Below are positions 43,295 to 54,750 of a stretch of 64,000 bases of DNA, piece after piece. The stretch is taken from NCBI GenBank assembly GCA_015179025.1, contig WHUX01000105.1:62001-126000 (forward strand), in the 5' to 3' direction. Numbering within the stretch: the stretch's first letter is position 1; each line of letters opens with the position of its first letter. Origin of the DNA: Terfezia claveryi. Its lineage: Eukaryota > Ascomycota > Pezizomycetes > Pezizales > Pezizaceae. Position numbers and translations under genes: made by a program. The notes under the pieces are model-generated. The model saw only the letters and a list, made by a program, of their open reading frames with translations. It was not told where the DNA came from and made no database searches.

Positions 43295-46200
43295 AGAAGT
43301 CAAATGAGGATAAGAAGAAGGATAAAAAGAAGGAAGATAAGAAGGAACAGGCTCTTATCGTTGGCAGCTCTGGTAGCTCCAAGGATGAGGCTCTCAGCGT
43401 CAGTAACCCATCCCGAAAAACCATCTGGAAATTCGATACAGCGTGCAGTGCTCACATGACCAATGACATAGGACACTTCGAGAACTTTTCAGAGGATAGT
43501 GGAACTGTAGAAGGAGCTGGCAATAATCTCCTCGAAGCTAAAGGAAAAGGGACAGTCCTTCTTAACTGTCTACTCCCTAACGGCTCTACTTCCACTGTTC
43601 GTCTTGTCAATGTTCGATATGTTCCTTCTCTTGGTCACTCACTGTTTTCTTGGAATGCTGTTCGATCTCGTCTTTCCACTTTTTCTACGGACTCGGGTTT
43701 TATGTTACGAAGAAAGGCAATGATTCTGTGTTATTTATGGTGGAATTTGTTGGAAGTCTCCCGTTTATTATTGAGTCAAATGAAAAGGCATTGGTTTCTT
43801 CCTCTCGAAAAACTATCGATCACTGGCATCAGTCATTCGGTCATCAAGCCATTACTGTCCTCAACATAAAGAACTCTACTCTGACGGTGATATTCTCCCA
43901 ACACCCCCTGATAACTATCATTGCGAGCCATGCATACTCGCCAAATCTACTCACTCTGTCCCTAAGTCTACAACATCTCGTGCCTCCAATATTCTCGAAC
44001 TCATTCACTCAGATCTTAGTGGTAAACTCCCCACACCCTCTTTTGGTGGAGCAAGCTACTTCATCACACTTATTGATGACTACTCTCATGCTTCTTGGGT
44101 CTACTTCCTTAAACAGAAATCCGACTCAACCAAATCAATCCAAGACTTTGTTACCTTGGTTGAAAAGCAAACGTCACACCATGTTAAACGGTTTCGTACT
44201 GACAATGGTGGAGAGTATGTTAACAAAGATCTTGAACAGTTCTTTAAGTCAAAAGGCATCGTGCATGAACTAACGCCCCCTTACTCTCATGAATCTAATG
44301 GTGTAGCTGAACGCTTCAACCGAACAATACAGAACATGATGAGGGCTATGTTGACGAATATGGACAAAAGATTCTGGGCTGAAGCATGCTCAACTTCGAC
44401 CTATCTCCGAAATCGGTCACCTCATAGTGCTGTCAAAGGGAAGACTCCCTACGAGGTCTTTCACGGCAATAAACCTACCATCTCTCACCTTCAACCCTTC
44501 GGTAAGGAATGTTATATACACATACCTGAGGAACGACGACCTGCAGGCAGTAAACTCCTACCACGGGCTGAGAAAGGTATATTCATTGGTTATACTAATA
44601 GCACAGCTATCTATAAGGTCCATGTACCTTCTAGAAAGCATACTTATACAGTTCGAGCACAAGATGTCATTTTCGGACCGAGTACAACTCCAGAAGGGGT
44701 ACCTCCACCTACATCTAACTCGACTAATCCATCACGGTCACCAACTACGAATACTGCTTCTCCTCCTACTTCTCCACTTGAAGTAATCCCATACACTAGC
44801 TCAGAATTCCCAAACGAATATCTCTGGCAACAATGGTGTATACGAAATCCAAAACAAGCAGAAGAATGGTATTTTAAGGGACACCCGCTCGTTCATAAAG
44901 CATGGTTCCCTGGTATGACCTTTCCCATCCGACTGAAACAACATCGGACACAACTACTTCCTCACCACCTATTCCTCCAACATCAACTGCAACGTCATCA
45001 CCTCCTCCACCAGCTCCTGGACCTATATCCAAACCAACTCCACAAGTTCACTTACCTCCTCCACCTCAAAATCGAGATGAATATTCACCACTTACTTCAC
45101 TTCCTCAAGACCTTCGACAATCTTTACCCGATGACTCCAACGATGGAAACTTCACCCGAATCGTTAGTGGAAAAATAGTTAGACCTACAACCATTACCAA
45201 GGCAGGTCGAGCTGTTTTTAAACCAATCAAATTCGGAACTGCACAAGCTCCTATTGTCCCCATAATTGGTACAAAGATACAGTTTGATGGTCGTTCTAGA
45301 TTAATCGAAGACCCACCTGAAGTCTTTGATGAGGATAATGAAGAAGATAAAGTGTTGATCGCTTTAGTCTTACAACATGGTGATGAACCTCGAACGTTTA
45401 AACAGGCTGTTAACTCACCTGATGAAGAAAAATGGAGAAAGGCTATGAACGATGAGTTGGAAGCTATGAAGGATCAAGATGTTTGGAAAGTGGTTCCAAC
45501 ACCACAGGATAGGAATATTATTGGAAGCAAGTGGGTATTTAAGATTAAGCGAGATGCTAATGGGAATATCGATCGGTACAAGGCTCGTCTAGTTGCTCAA
45601 GGTTTCTCTCAACAACCCGGCACAGACTTCGATGAAATCTTCTCTCCTGTTGTCCGATACGACTCTCTCCGCCTCCTTATTGCTTTATCTGCCACTTCCA
45701 ATGGGAACCTCAACAAATGGATATCAAAGCAGCCTTCCTTTATGGCTCTTTGAATGAAATTATCTACATGCAACTCCCGGAAGGCACCCGGATTGACGGC
45801 ATGTGTGCTAAACTTAACCGATCCATTTATGGATTAAAGCAGTCTCCTCGTCAGTGGTATGGACGATTAACATCTTTCCTCCTGACAATAGGTTTCTCTG
45901 CTTGTGCCTTTGACCCCTGCGTCTTCGTCCATAAGTCTGGCACAATCATACTCGCCCTTTATGTCGACGACATTACTTTATTCGGATATAAAGACTCAGC
46001 CATTATGAAGTCTACCAAACAGTCACTCAAACGAGAGTTTAAGTTAACTGATATGGGTAACTTACATTGGCTTCTAGGAATTCGAATTGAGTACTCTAAG
46101 CACAGTATCACACTATCCCAATCCTCCTACATCGACAAGATCCTCGAACGTTTCGGTATGATGGACTGCAACCCCGTCACTCTTCCTCTTGACTCGAACC

Positions 46201-46899
46201 ATACTCTTCGACAATGCACAGATGAAGATGAGGTTACCGACATCTCCCTCTATCAACAAATCGTTGGATCACTCATGTATGCAGTTATTGGAACACGTCC
46301 TGACCTGGCTTACTCTGTAACTCTTCTCTCACAATTCTCTCACAAACCATCGAAGGATCACCTCGGAGCAGTTAAACGAGTCCTACGCTACCTTAAGGGT
46401 ACTCGCGATCTTACCTTGACCTACAAACTCGGACAACCTCTTTCACTCGAAGGATTTACTGATTCAGACTTTGCTGGATGTCGTGACACTCGACGGTCGA
46501 CCTCAGGATATATCTTCAAGCTCGCCTCTTGTACTATCTGCTGGAGATCACAAAAACAAAAATGCGTGACAACCTCCACTACCGAAGCAGAATACATTGC
46601 TGGTTCTACTGCTGCTAAACAACAAATTTGGCTTCAGAAGCACTAAGTGAGCTCTCTATTAAAGATATTCCTCTGCCCTCTCTTGTGACAATAACGGCTC
46701 TATCGACCTGTCTCATAATCCTCGAATCTCCGATAAGTCAAAGCATATTGACGTTGCTTACCACTTCGTCCGCGAACTCGTTAACTCCGGCACTATCACG
46801 CTGTTGCACATTCCTGGTGAACACAATCCAGCGGACATATGCACAAAGGCCTTTCCTGGTCCACGGTTCTCCTATCTCAAAGGATTAATCATGGGATAA
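43273..46899 (+). pseudogene. pol: Copia Pol: protease, integrase, RT, RNase H
   Basis: Protease FDTACSAHMTND (about 43434), integrase zinc finger (HWHQSFGHQ) and DDE core (HSDLSGKLP; TDNGGEYV; HESNGVAERFNR, about 44300), C-terminal GKTPYEVFHGNKP, then a Pro/Thr-rich spacer. RT: WVFKIKRDANGNIDRYKARL, AFLYGSLNE, KLNRSIYGLKQSPRQW and the catalytic LYVDDITLF (about 45960-45985). RNase H: FTDSDFAGCRDTRRS, STTEAEYIAG, EHNPADICTK. The reading moves through at least five frame changes (frames starting at 43273, 43650, 44156, 44902, 45717, 46628), so no complete Pol is made. Few nonsense codons: indels rather than RIP broke it. Confidence 0.9.
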
Positions 46900-46913
46900 C
46901 AAGTGAGAAGGGG
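46900..46913 (+). other. Copia polypurine tract
   Basis: CAAGTGAGAAGGGG immediately before the 3' LTR. Confidence 0.75.
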
Positions 46914-47551
46914 TGTTGAAAATAATCATTTCCTTTCGATATAGTTAAGTATTTCCATACAATACATCGTTCTCTCTTACGATTACTTCCACATCATGCT
47001 GATACCCAATATGGACACTTGCTACCCGATTAAGGACTTCTGTATTATTTCTTTCACATGTGTTCACATGTCGTTCACATGTTCTTATTATCTTTGCTTA
47101 CTTTCCTAACTTAGTATCTATTATCATTGCATGATGCTGCTTTACTACTTAAGGTTACTGCTTACTTGTCTCAGTTGTCATGACTCAACGATCACACTTC
47201 TATGACTTTCTGTTATATTCGTTGACTCATATTACTGTCTCAGTCGCACACCTCTATGTATTTCTTCATTTACATGTGCACGATATACTATTCTTAGGTT
47301 ATGTAACTTAGACTTTCTTACTAGATCTTTACCCTCAACTCGTACCATTATATACGAGCTTCCTACTCCTGTATCTAGTTCTATACACTTCTCGATTAGA
47401 CTCAATAGACTGTCTACTCTCGACATAGTTCAACCATCTGCTCTCTCGCACTTCTGCTCGCTCCCACTCTCTGCTTAATAGCACTACTGTCCACCGCTAC
47501 TACCTCCGTAATTACTACCGCGATACCTCCGCTCATAGTAACCTTTCAATA
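46914..47551 (+). repeat. Copia 3' LTR
   Basis: 638 bp, almost identical to 41724-42362. Confidence 0.93.
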
Positions 47552-47739
47552 CCGAAGACAATGAGATAAGGAATAACAAGAGAAGTGGCATGACAGTGAT
47601 CAATGGCGCTCAGCCCTCTTTCGCCCGCGGGTGCCGTACTATTCAATGCCTGGCCTGGAAATAGTCATATTGGGAAATCGTAGTCATTGTATGGAGATAT
47701 GTGCGGAGTTCACGCTTTGTGATATGTTTCGTAGGAATT

Positions 47740-48305
47740 CATGCATGCGCGGGCATATATATATATATGTGCGAGAAACTCATGCTTTTAGGGACATATA
47801 TATATATAAATGCGAGAAATCCATGCATTCGCGGGCATATATATATATATATGCGAGAAACTCGTGCTTTTGGAGACATATATATATATATATATGCGAG
47901 AAATCCATGCATTCGCGGGCATATATATATATATATGCGAGAAAGTCGTGCTTTTGGAGACTTATATATATATATGTGCGAGAAACTCATGCTCTTGGGG
48001 ACATATATATATATATGCGAGAAACTCGTGCTTTTGGAGACATATATATATATATATAGGCGAGAAATGGATGCATTCGCGGGCATATATATATATATAT
48101 GTGAGAAACTCGTGCTTTTGGAGAGTTATATATATATGTACGAGAAACTCATGCTTTTGGAGACATATATATACATATATGCGAGAAATCCATGCATTCG
48201 CGGGCTTATATGTCTCCAAAAGCATGAGTTTCTCGCATATATATATATAAGTCTCCAAAAGCATGAGTTTTTCGCGCATATATATATATAAGCCCACGAA
48301 TGCAT
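47740..48305. repeat. E2' core minisatellite
   Basis: A and B blocks with long TA tracts, as at 28225-28790. Confidence 0.88.
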
Positions 48306-48609
48306 GAATTCCTACGAAACATATCACAAAGCGTGAACTCCGCACATATCGCAATACCACGACTACGATTGCCCAATATGACTATTTCCAGGCCAGGCAT
48401 TGAATAGTACGGCACCCACGTGCGAAAGGGGGCTGAGCGCCATTGATCACTGTCATGCTACTTCTCTTGTTATCGCTTATCTCATTGTCCTTGGAAAGTC
48501 TAAATTGTCGGCCATAGCAGTCGGCCTTGGTAACTATCGTTTTCCTGTATATATACCTCCCTTCCCCGTGCATTTTCCCTTCGCTGTCTATCCCAGCACA
48601 TTACGGCTA

Positions 48610-48755
48610 GCATTAGAGTGACTATTGGAGCGAGTATTACGGCGAGTATTAGAGCGAGTATTAGAGCGAGTATTAGAGCGAGTATTAGAGCGAGTATTAG
48701 AGCGGGTATTAGAGCGAGTATTGGAGCGAGTATTAGAGCGAGTGTTAAAGCGATT
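48610..48755. repeat. 12-bp array, right arm of E2'
   Basis: AGAGCGAGTATT units, about one fewer than in E2. Confidence 0.85.
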
Positions 48756-49250
48756 GAAGCAGCAATTGCATGTTCTATATATATATCTATTGCTCAATAC
48801 TTCTATGTATATAATTTTAGCGAATACAATAAAAATTTCTGCTCCATGCATATTCAATGGCTGCATTAGTGGTACGTAGCTGGCTGATGTTAGAGCGTCG
48901 TAGATGCAAGCGGTGAGCGGGTGTGCATTGTAGAAGAGAGCGATTTGGGGCCCTGGTTCAGCAACGCCAGACGTGGAACCTATAGCGTTGGGGACGAGCA
49001 GCCCGTCTCATGTTGCGTCCAAGAAGTGGTAGCATGCTTCTGTTGCGTCCCAGGCATGGGAGCACACTTGTGTTGCGTCCTGGGCGCTGGTGCGCACGAG
49101 TGTTGCATCCCGACGCTGGTGCGCACGAGTGTTGCGTCCCGACGCTGGCGCACCAAGCGTTTGGCGTCCTGATTGTAAGTTCCTGTCCTATGCGTCCTGT
49201 GCGTTGGACGCACAGGAAGACACATGACGCGAATATTTTTTTTGCTAATG

Positions 49251-49505
49251 AGCTGCCTCCCTTGACACACGCAGCAACTGCCTCCGCGTGTCTCATGTCC
49301 CTTGCCCTCTGCCTCTCTCTGCCTCTTGCCTCTTGCCCTTGCCCCCGTCTCAGTCTTCCCCTGGTCACACACGTAGCGTTCCTACGTGTGTCTTACCCTA
49401 GCCTTTCCCCCGATCACACACGTAGCCCTCCTACGTGTGCGATTGCCCCTTGCCACTTCCCCGGCGTACCCCTTGGTTGCCTTGTCCCCCAGAGCCCTCG
49501 TTACA
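49251..49505 (+). repeat. Gypsy-B 3' LTR, right part
   Basis: Ends GTTACA at 49505, followed by the ACTTC duplication and the Gypsy-A RT sequence. Confidence 0.92.
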
Positions 49506-49510
49506 ACTTC

Positions 49511-52009
49511 GAGTACAACGTCATGCCCTTTGGCCTAACCAATGCCCCTGCCTCCTTCCAGCACTTCATCAACGACACCTTACGGGACTTTCTGGATGTG
49601 TTCTGTACGGCCTACCTCGATGATATCTTGATTTATTCAGATACCCTAGCAGAGCACAAGATTCATGTCCGGCAGGTATTGGAGAAGCTGGAGCAAGCTG
49701 GGTTGTACCTCAAGCCCGAGAAATGCGAATTCCATATACAGGAGGTTAAGTATCTAGGGTTGATCATTACCACGGAAGGTATTAGAATGGACCCCGCCAA
49801 GGTCACCGCCGTTCAGTAATGGGAAATCCCAGCAAATCTCAAGGATGTTCAGGCCTTCCTGGGATTCGCCAACTTCTACTGACGGTTCATTCTAGGATAT
49901 TCCAAGATCGTGGCCCCCCTCACAGCCCTGACCAAAAAAGACCGGCGATTCCACTGGAGTCCAGAAGCCCAGTCTGCCTTCAAGAAGCTCAAGGAAGCCT
50001 TCTGCTCAGCCCAGATCCTTACCCACTTCGACCCTGATAGCGAGTGTATCGTAGAAACGGATGCCTCCAATTATGTATCTGCCGGAATCCTGTCCTAGTA
50101 TGTCAATAGTATTCTCTACCCAGTGGCCTATTTCTCCAAAAAGCACTCCCTGGCGGAGTGTAATTACGAAATCTATGATAAGGAGTTAATAGCCATTGTG
50201 CATGCATTCAAGGAATGGAGGCCCCACCTAGAATCAGCAAAGGGAATCATAGAGGTTCTCTCAGATCACAAGAACCTGGAGTACTTCACAACCACTAAAT
50301 TGCTAAACCGCCAACAGGCTAGGTAGTCAGAATTCCTCTCTCGGTTTAACTTCAAAATCAGATACCGCCCTGGAAAGGCTGGTGGCAAGCCGAATGCATT
50401 GACCAGGAGATCAGGAGACCTCCCTAAAGGAGGGGATGAAAGGCTGAAATGCCAGAATCAGGTAGTACTGAAGCCGAAAAATCTCAATTTGGCAGCCAAT
50501 GGTCTGGCTGATGCTGATACTGTTGCTGACGCCGGAGCTGGTCTCTAGCAACAGGTGCGACAAGCGTATGAGGAGGACCCCCTGGCTAGAGACATTATTG
50601 CCATATTGGAATCTGGACAACGTCGTCATACCAAGATTTCCCTAGCCAAATGCACCACCCAGGACGGCCTTCTCTACCACCTGGACTGCCTCTACGTGCC
50701 TGCAGATGATGGGCTATGCCTGCGATTGATCAAGGAACACCATAACATACTGGCAGTGGGTCACCCTGGAGTGGCTAAGACATTAGAGTTGCTGTCCTGG
50801 CAATATACGTGGATTGACCAACGAAAGGAAGTGGAGCGGTACATATGGAATTGCCATGTCTGCAAGCGCGCCAAACCCACCCGCCATGCTCCGTATGGTA
50901 CCCTGAAGCCCCTGGAAGTCCCAGAACAACCCTGGCAACACCTGACTATGGACTTCGTCACCGGATTGCTGGAAGACTCGGGATTCAACGCCATCTTGAT
51001 GGTAGTGGATCAGTTAACGAAAATGAGGCATGTGATACCCTGTCGAGACACCTGCTTGGCCCCCGAATTGGCATCCCTCTACCTGAATACTAATGTCTTC
51101 TGTTACCATGGCCTCCTAGTATCGATTGTCTCAGACCGTGGCCCTCAGTTCATCGCCGACTTCTGGAAAACATTCTGTAAGCTGTTGAGTATTGAAGTAC
51201 ACCTGTCTATGGCATACCACCCTCAGACTGATGGCCAATCAGAACGTATGAACGCCATCATGGAGCAATATCTGAGAGCGTACATCAATTACCAGCAGAA
51301 TAACTAGGTTTCATTGCTGGCCACCTGCGAATTCTCTGCCAACAACCACTTCTCTGAGACCCTGAAGACCTCCCTATTCCTGGCCAATTATAGCTGGCAC
51401 CCTCGGTGCGTAGACTCCCTGGCACCTCTGCACAAGGCCAGGGAGAATACCCCAGCTAAGGAGTTCACCACGCAGATTTCTGAACTTCACTCTACCCTAA
51501 AAGCCGAGCTGGGATATGCGCAAGCCAGGCAAGCTGAATATGCTAACGGATCATGACTGCCAGCCCCCAGATACCAGCCAGGAGACAAGGTGTTGCTCTC
51601 TAGTTGGCACTTCCAGACACAACGACCTTCTTGTAAGCTAGATCATAAGTTCCTGGGGCCATATGAGGTATTAGGGAATGTAGGCACTCACGCCTACCGG
51701 TTGAAGTTCCCTAAAGATATCAAATGCCACCCGGTCGTTCACGTCTCGGAGATCGAACCAGCCGCCAACGATCCCCTCCCCGGGCAAAAGCACCCCCCAC
51801 CCCCTCCTGTAGTGATTGCAGGTGAAGAGGAGTGGGAGGTTGAGGAGGTACTGGACTCCAGAAAACGCTATGGGCGAGTTCAGTATAAGGTCAAGTAGGT
51901 AGGGGATGAGGAGACTACCTGGCAACCTGCAGAGGACTTAGAGAATGCGCAGGATTTGGTTACCCTGTTCCACCAACAATACCCCAGGAAGCCTCGCCCA
52001 GTCGACTGA
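49511..52009 (+). pseudogene. pol: Gypsy-A pol, 3' part: RT to chromodomain
   Basis: Resumes RT with [19 protein letters not shown] and [10 protein letters not shown], then RNase H ([20 protein letters not shown]), a short Ala-Asp-rich linker near 50505-50535, integrase (zinc finger, LTMDFVTGLLED, IVSDRGPQF, DGQSERMN), GPY/F module and chromodomain (EEWEVEEVLDSRKRYG), stop at 52007-52009. At least nine premature stops (near 49818, 49880, 50097, 50325, 50548, 51306, 51555, 51896 and others), nearly all explained as CGG/CGA to TGA, CAG to TAG or TGG to TAG against B. RIP-type inactivation. Confidence 0.9.
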
Positions 52010-52153
52010 GATCGCGACTTTGTATCCTTGTTGTTTTTTCTGTTCTTGTTGTTGTTCGGAGTTGAGGTTCTTGTCCTTGCTCTTGTTGTTATTGTTTTCT
52101 ATGTTGATTTTGCCAGTTATCATGCCCAGGCCTCCTAGTCACTGGAGCTCCAG

Positions 52154-52168
52154 CCTAAGGGGGGATAG
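52154..52168 (+). other. Gypsy-A polypurine tract
   Basis: CCTAAGGGGGGATAG just before the 3' LTR, matching the tracts of B and C. Confidence 0.75.
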
Positions 52169-52736
52169 TGTAACAACCGTGTGTTCAATTGTCATCACCT
52201 GCGATCGCAGGTGATGGGTCATTGCCATTGTTGTCTTTGTCATCACCTGCGATCGCAGGTGATGGGTTATTGTGTTATCGTTACCTTGCTTGGCTTCCGA
52301 GATAGGGAAGCTTATTTCTCCCATTGCCCTAACCGATTTATATATATATAGAGCCTGTCCCTCGTACTGTTGTTGGATCCCCATCCAACGTCTTGTATAC
52401 CCAATACAGGACCTTGCTTCCCCCAGTGCTTGTGCACCTCCCTTGTGCACATCCTTGTCTCAAACAAACAACTTTGCAGTATAGCTGCCTCCCTTGACAC
52501 ACGCGGCAACTGCCTCCATATGTCTCGTGTCCCTTGCCCTCTGCCTCTCTTGCCTCTTGCCTCTTGCCCTTGCCCCCCGTCTCAGTCTTCCCCTGGTCAT
52601 ACACGTAGCATTCCTACGTATGTCTTACCCTAGCCTCTCCCCAGATCACACACGTAGCGTTCCTACATGTGCGATTGCCCCTTGCCACTTCCCCGACATA
52701 CCCCTTGGTCGCCTTGCCTCCAGAGCCGTCGTTACA
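52169..52736 (+). repeat. Gypsy-A 3' LTR
   Basis: 568 bp; both 24-bp palindromes perfect here (52193-52216, 52241-52264; half-site CATCACCTGCGA). Followed by the TSD GCTAC. Confidence 0.93.
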
Positions 52737-53620
52737 GCTACTTTTGATACTTATGTAGTTCCAACTATGAGATACCCTTTTTGTATTGTTTTTGATTGTG
52801 ACACTCTTTTTATGTCAACACACTTTCAAGATTGGACTAGGAATAAAGGAATTAAGTTCCGCATATTATCTATGTGCAGATGGACAATTGTAAATTATGA
52901 ACAAAGAAATTCTACAAGTAGCAAGAGCCTATAAAATCAAAGGATTTGATTGGCTACAGAAACTACTAGAGATACAGTTAAAACTTAACTCTAGGTACAA
53001 TACTGCTAGATAGAATAGTCCCTTTTCCATACTATTTAGATTTAATATACATTTTAGCATATCAATACTTCCATACCCTATTAATATATATATACCAGTG
53101 AATAAATATCATGAGGTAACATCTAAAAACCTATATGATACCAAAAAGACTCAAGCATCTCAAGCAAATAAACGACTACCCAATACAGCCAAATTTTTAG
53201 TCAGACAACAAGTTATGCTTTCCTCAGAAAATATCAACCTATCAAATGTCTCACCTAAACTCAAACCAAAATGGCTAGGCCCATTTCCTATTGTTTCTAG
53301 TAATAGGAAAAACAATAACTATAGCCTAGACCTATCTAGTCAACCTGACCTCCACTTCATATATAATACTTTTCATATCAGCAAACTCAAATCCTATTAT
53401 AAAAATGATCCTACTTAGTTCCCTTACAGACAATCTCAAGAACTGGGACCAATTTAAGATGATCATTATAAAGTTGAAAAGGTATTAGAATTCAGAACAA
53501 CTCCTTAAATAGAAGAAAGACAATATAAGGTTAGATGGCTAGGATACTCTCCTAAGTATGATTCCTAGGTAAATGCCAAAGATATCACTACCGAAATTTT
53601 CTAAGACTTCTGGATGACTG
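52737..53620 (+). pseudogene. pol: Gypsy-H integrase (rest) and chromodomain
   Basis: Continues the integrase of 12666-12866: YVVPTMRYPFCIVFDCDTLF (second Asp region) and HFQDWTRNKGIKFRI. Then broken sequence, then a 106-codon frame from 53101 with the integrase C-terminal module (KPKWLGPFPIVSS; YNTFHISKLKSYY) and a chromodomain around 53470-53600 (YKVEKVLEFRTTP; QYKVRWLGYSPKYDS). TAG/TAA stops sit at expected Gln and Trp positions, for example in the DSWV box. Confidence 0.8.
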
Positions 53621-53858
53621 TAAGTAGAGAAAATACATTCAAGAGATGTCAAAGGACTAGAGGAAAACAAGGACCACAAACCAGAAATAAGACTAGAGCT
53701 CTTATCCAACAAGAATGAAATAGAATAATGAGTTAAGGAAATACTAAGGATATTCATGTTAATGCTAATATATTAACAATGCCACAAATCTTAGGACGTA
53801 TGAAAACCAATATAGCAGAGTTAGAGAAGTAAGGATAGGAAATCCTTCTATATAGGGA

Positions 53859-54750
53859 TGTATAATGGAAAATATTATTTCATTGCTTATATAATTAATT
53901 ATATACTTTTGTATTTCCTATATTACTACTAGATTATGTAACTAAATCTTTCGGTTGAAAGACTAGCCTTTTACTATTTCCTACTGCTTTATAAGCATCT
54001 ATAGTATGCGGAATTTGCTATAGGAAATTCCATGGAACTTACCATATAAAGACACCTTCATTATGGCTGTATGACCTTTGTCTAAAGGCATGTGACTTAT
54101 TACTATGGCCATATAACCATTGTTTAGGGTATGTGACTTATTACTATGGCAACATGACTATCGTTTATAGTGTATGACTTATTACTATGGCCATATGACT
54201 ATTGTTTAAGGCGTGTGACTTATTACTATAGCCATATAACCGCTTTTGTATAGCATACCACCTTTTGGTATGCTATCTTTTATTGTATTTATTTCCTTAG
54301 TCATCAGATCTCAGAGGAGTATAAATAGGCCACTGGATTCCCTCTGGAATCCACAAGCAATAAGCAAGAAGAAGTATATAGCAGCAAGCAAGCCTATATA
54401 CTGATCAGATCAAGATTATATAGCTTAAATAGTACAAATCATATAAGATAGATTACACCAGTTAATTACTGTTCCCTTTGGGAACGTCCCACATAGTAAT
54501 CTCCTTACCTTTCTAAGGTCTTACCTCAGTAGAACTAAAATACACAAATGTCTGTGTCTATGGATATAGATTGTATAAACAGTACCGAATGAATACTGTC
54601 TAGTACAATTCATTACTCTCCATTCCGGGGAGGTTGTGCTAACCAGACTAGATGGAGTACTTTCTGAATCCACCCAATTTTGGGTGGCTCCTCATGACCC
54701 CCCTAATGGGGCCGCATAGGAGTAACTAAGTATTTAAAAAAAAAAAAATA
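53859..54750 (+). repeat. Putative Gypsy-H 3' LTR remnant
   Basis: AT-rich stretch after pol, starting TGTATAATGG, with a 40-bp tandem repeat and a TATA box (TATAAATAG at 54320-54328) followed by a likely transcribed part. The 3' limit is unclear and no 5' copy exists for comparison. Confidence 0.45.
54061..54245 (+). repeat. About 40-bp tandem repeat in the putative H LTR
   Basis: Four to five diverged units with TGTGACTTATTACTATGGCC and ATATAACCATTGTTTA, upstream of the TATA box at 54320. Confidence 0.8.

Larger units (their letters stand above)
41724..47551 (+). mobile_element. Copia (Ty1/Copia) retrotransposon
   Basis: 5828 bp; TSD CCGAA at 41719-41723 and 47552-47556; LTRs of 639 and 638 bp differing at only a handful of substitutions and small indels, so the youngest insertion of the nest. 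PBS for half of initiator tRNA-Met, gag, protease, integrase, RT, RNase H in Copia order, polypurine tract. Several frameshifts make it non-autonomous. Confidence 0.95.
41013..49250 (+). mobile_element. E2' (unit 2 copy of E2), split by the Copia element
   Basis: Own sequence 41013-41723 and 47557-49250, about 2.4 kb, TSD AG (41011-41012, 49251-49252). The right tip has one change (GCTAATG). The Copia insertion lies in the left inverted arm (TSD CCGAA, in the block GACTTTCCGAAGACAATG). Confidence 0.87.
15871..49505 (+). mobile_element. Gypsy-B tandem array LTR-int-LTR-int-LTR inside Gypsy-A
   Basis: Flanked by the 5-bp TSD ACTTC (15866-15870, 49506-49510), so one original insertion. LTRs start at 15871, 27025 and 40714. 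The two internal regions are near-identical in order and sequence, each with E1 in the integrase C-terminus and E3 in the chromodomain. The middle and last LTRs both carry E2 at the same base, the first does not. This fits unequal crossing-over between LTRs after E2 inserted. The last E2 copy holds a Copia element. Confidence 0.92.
12867..52736 (+). mobile_element. Gypsy-A (Ty3/Gypsy chromovirus), full length but split by Gypsy-B
   Basis: LTRs of 567 and 568 bp (TGTAAC...GTTACA) and a 5-bp TSD GCTAC at 12862-12866 and 52737-52741 prove one insertion into the integrase of Gypsy-H. Own sequence: 12867-15870 and 49511-52736. Gag and pol are broken by nonsense changes of RIP type and one C-run frame slip. 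Domain order gag, protease, RT, RNase H, integrase, chromodomain. Same lineage as B and C, but with a different U3. Confidence 0.93.
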
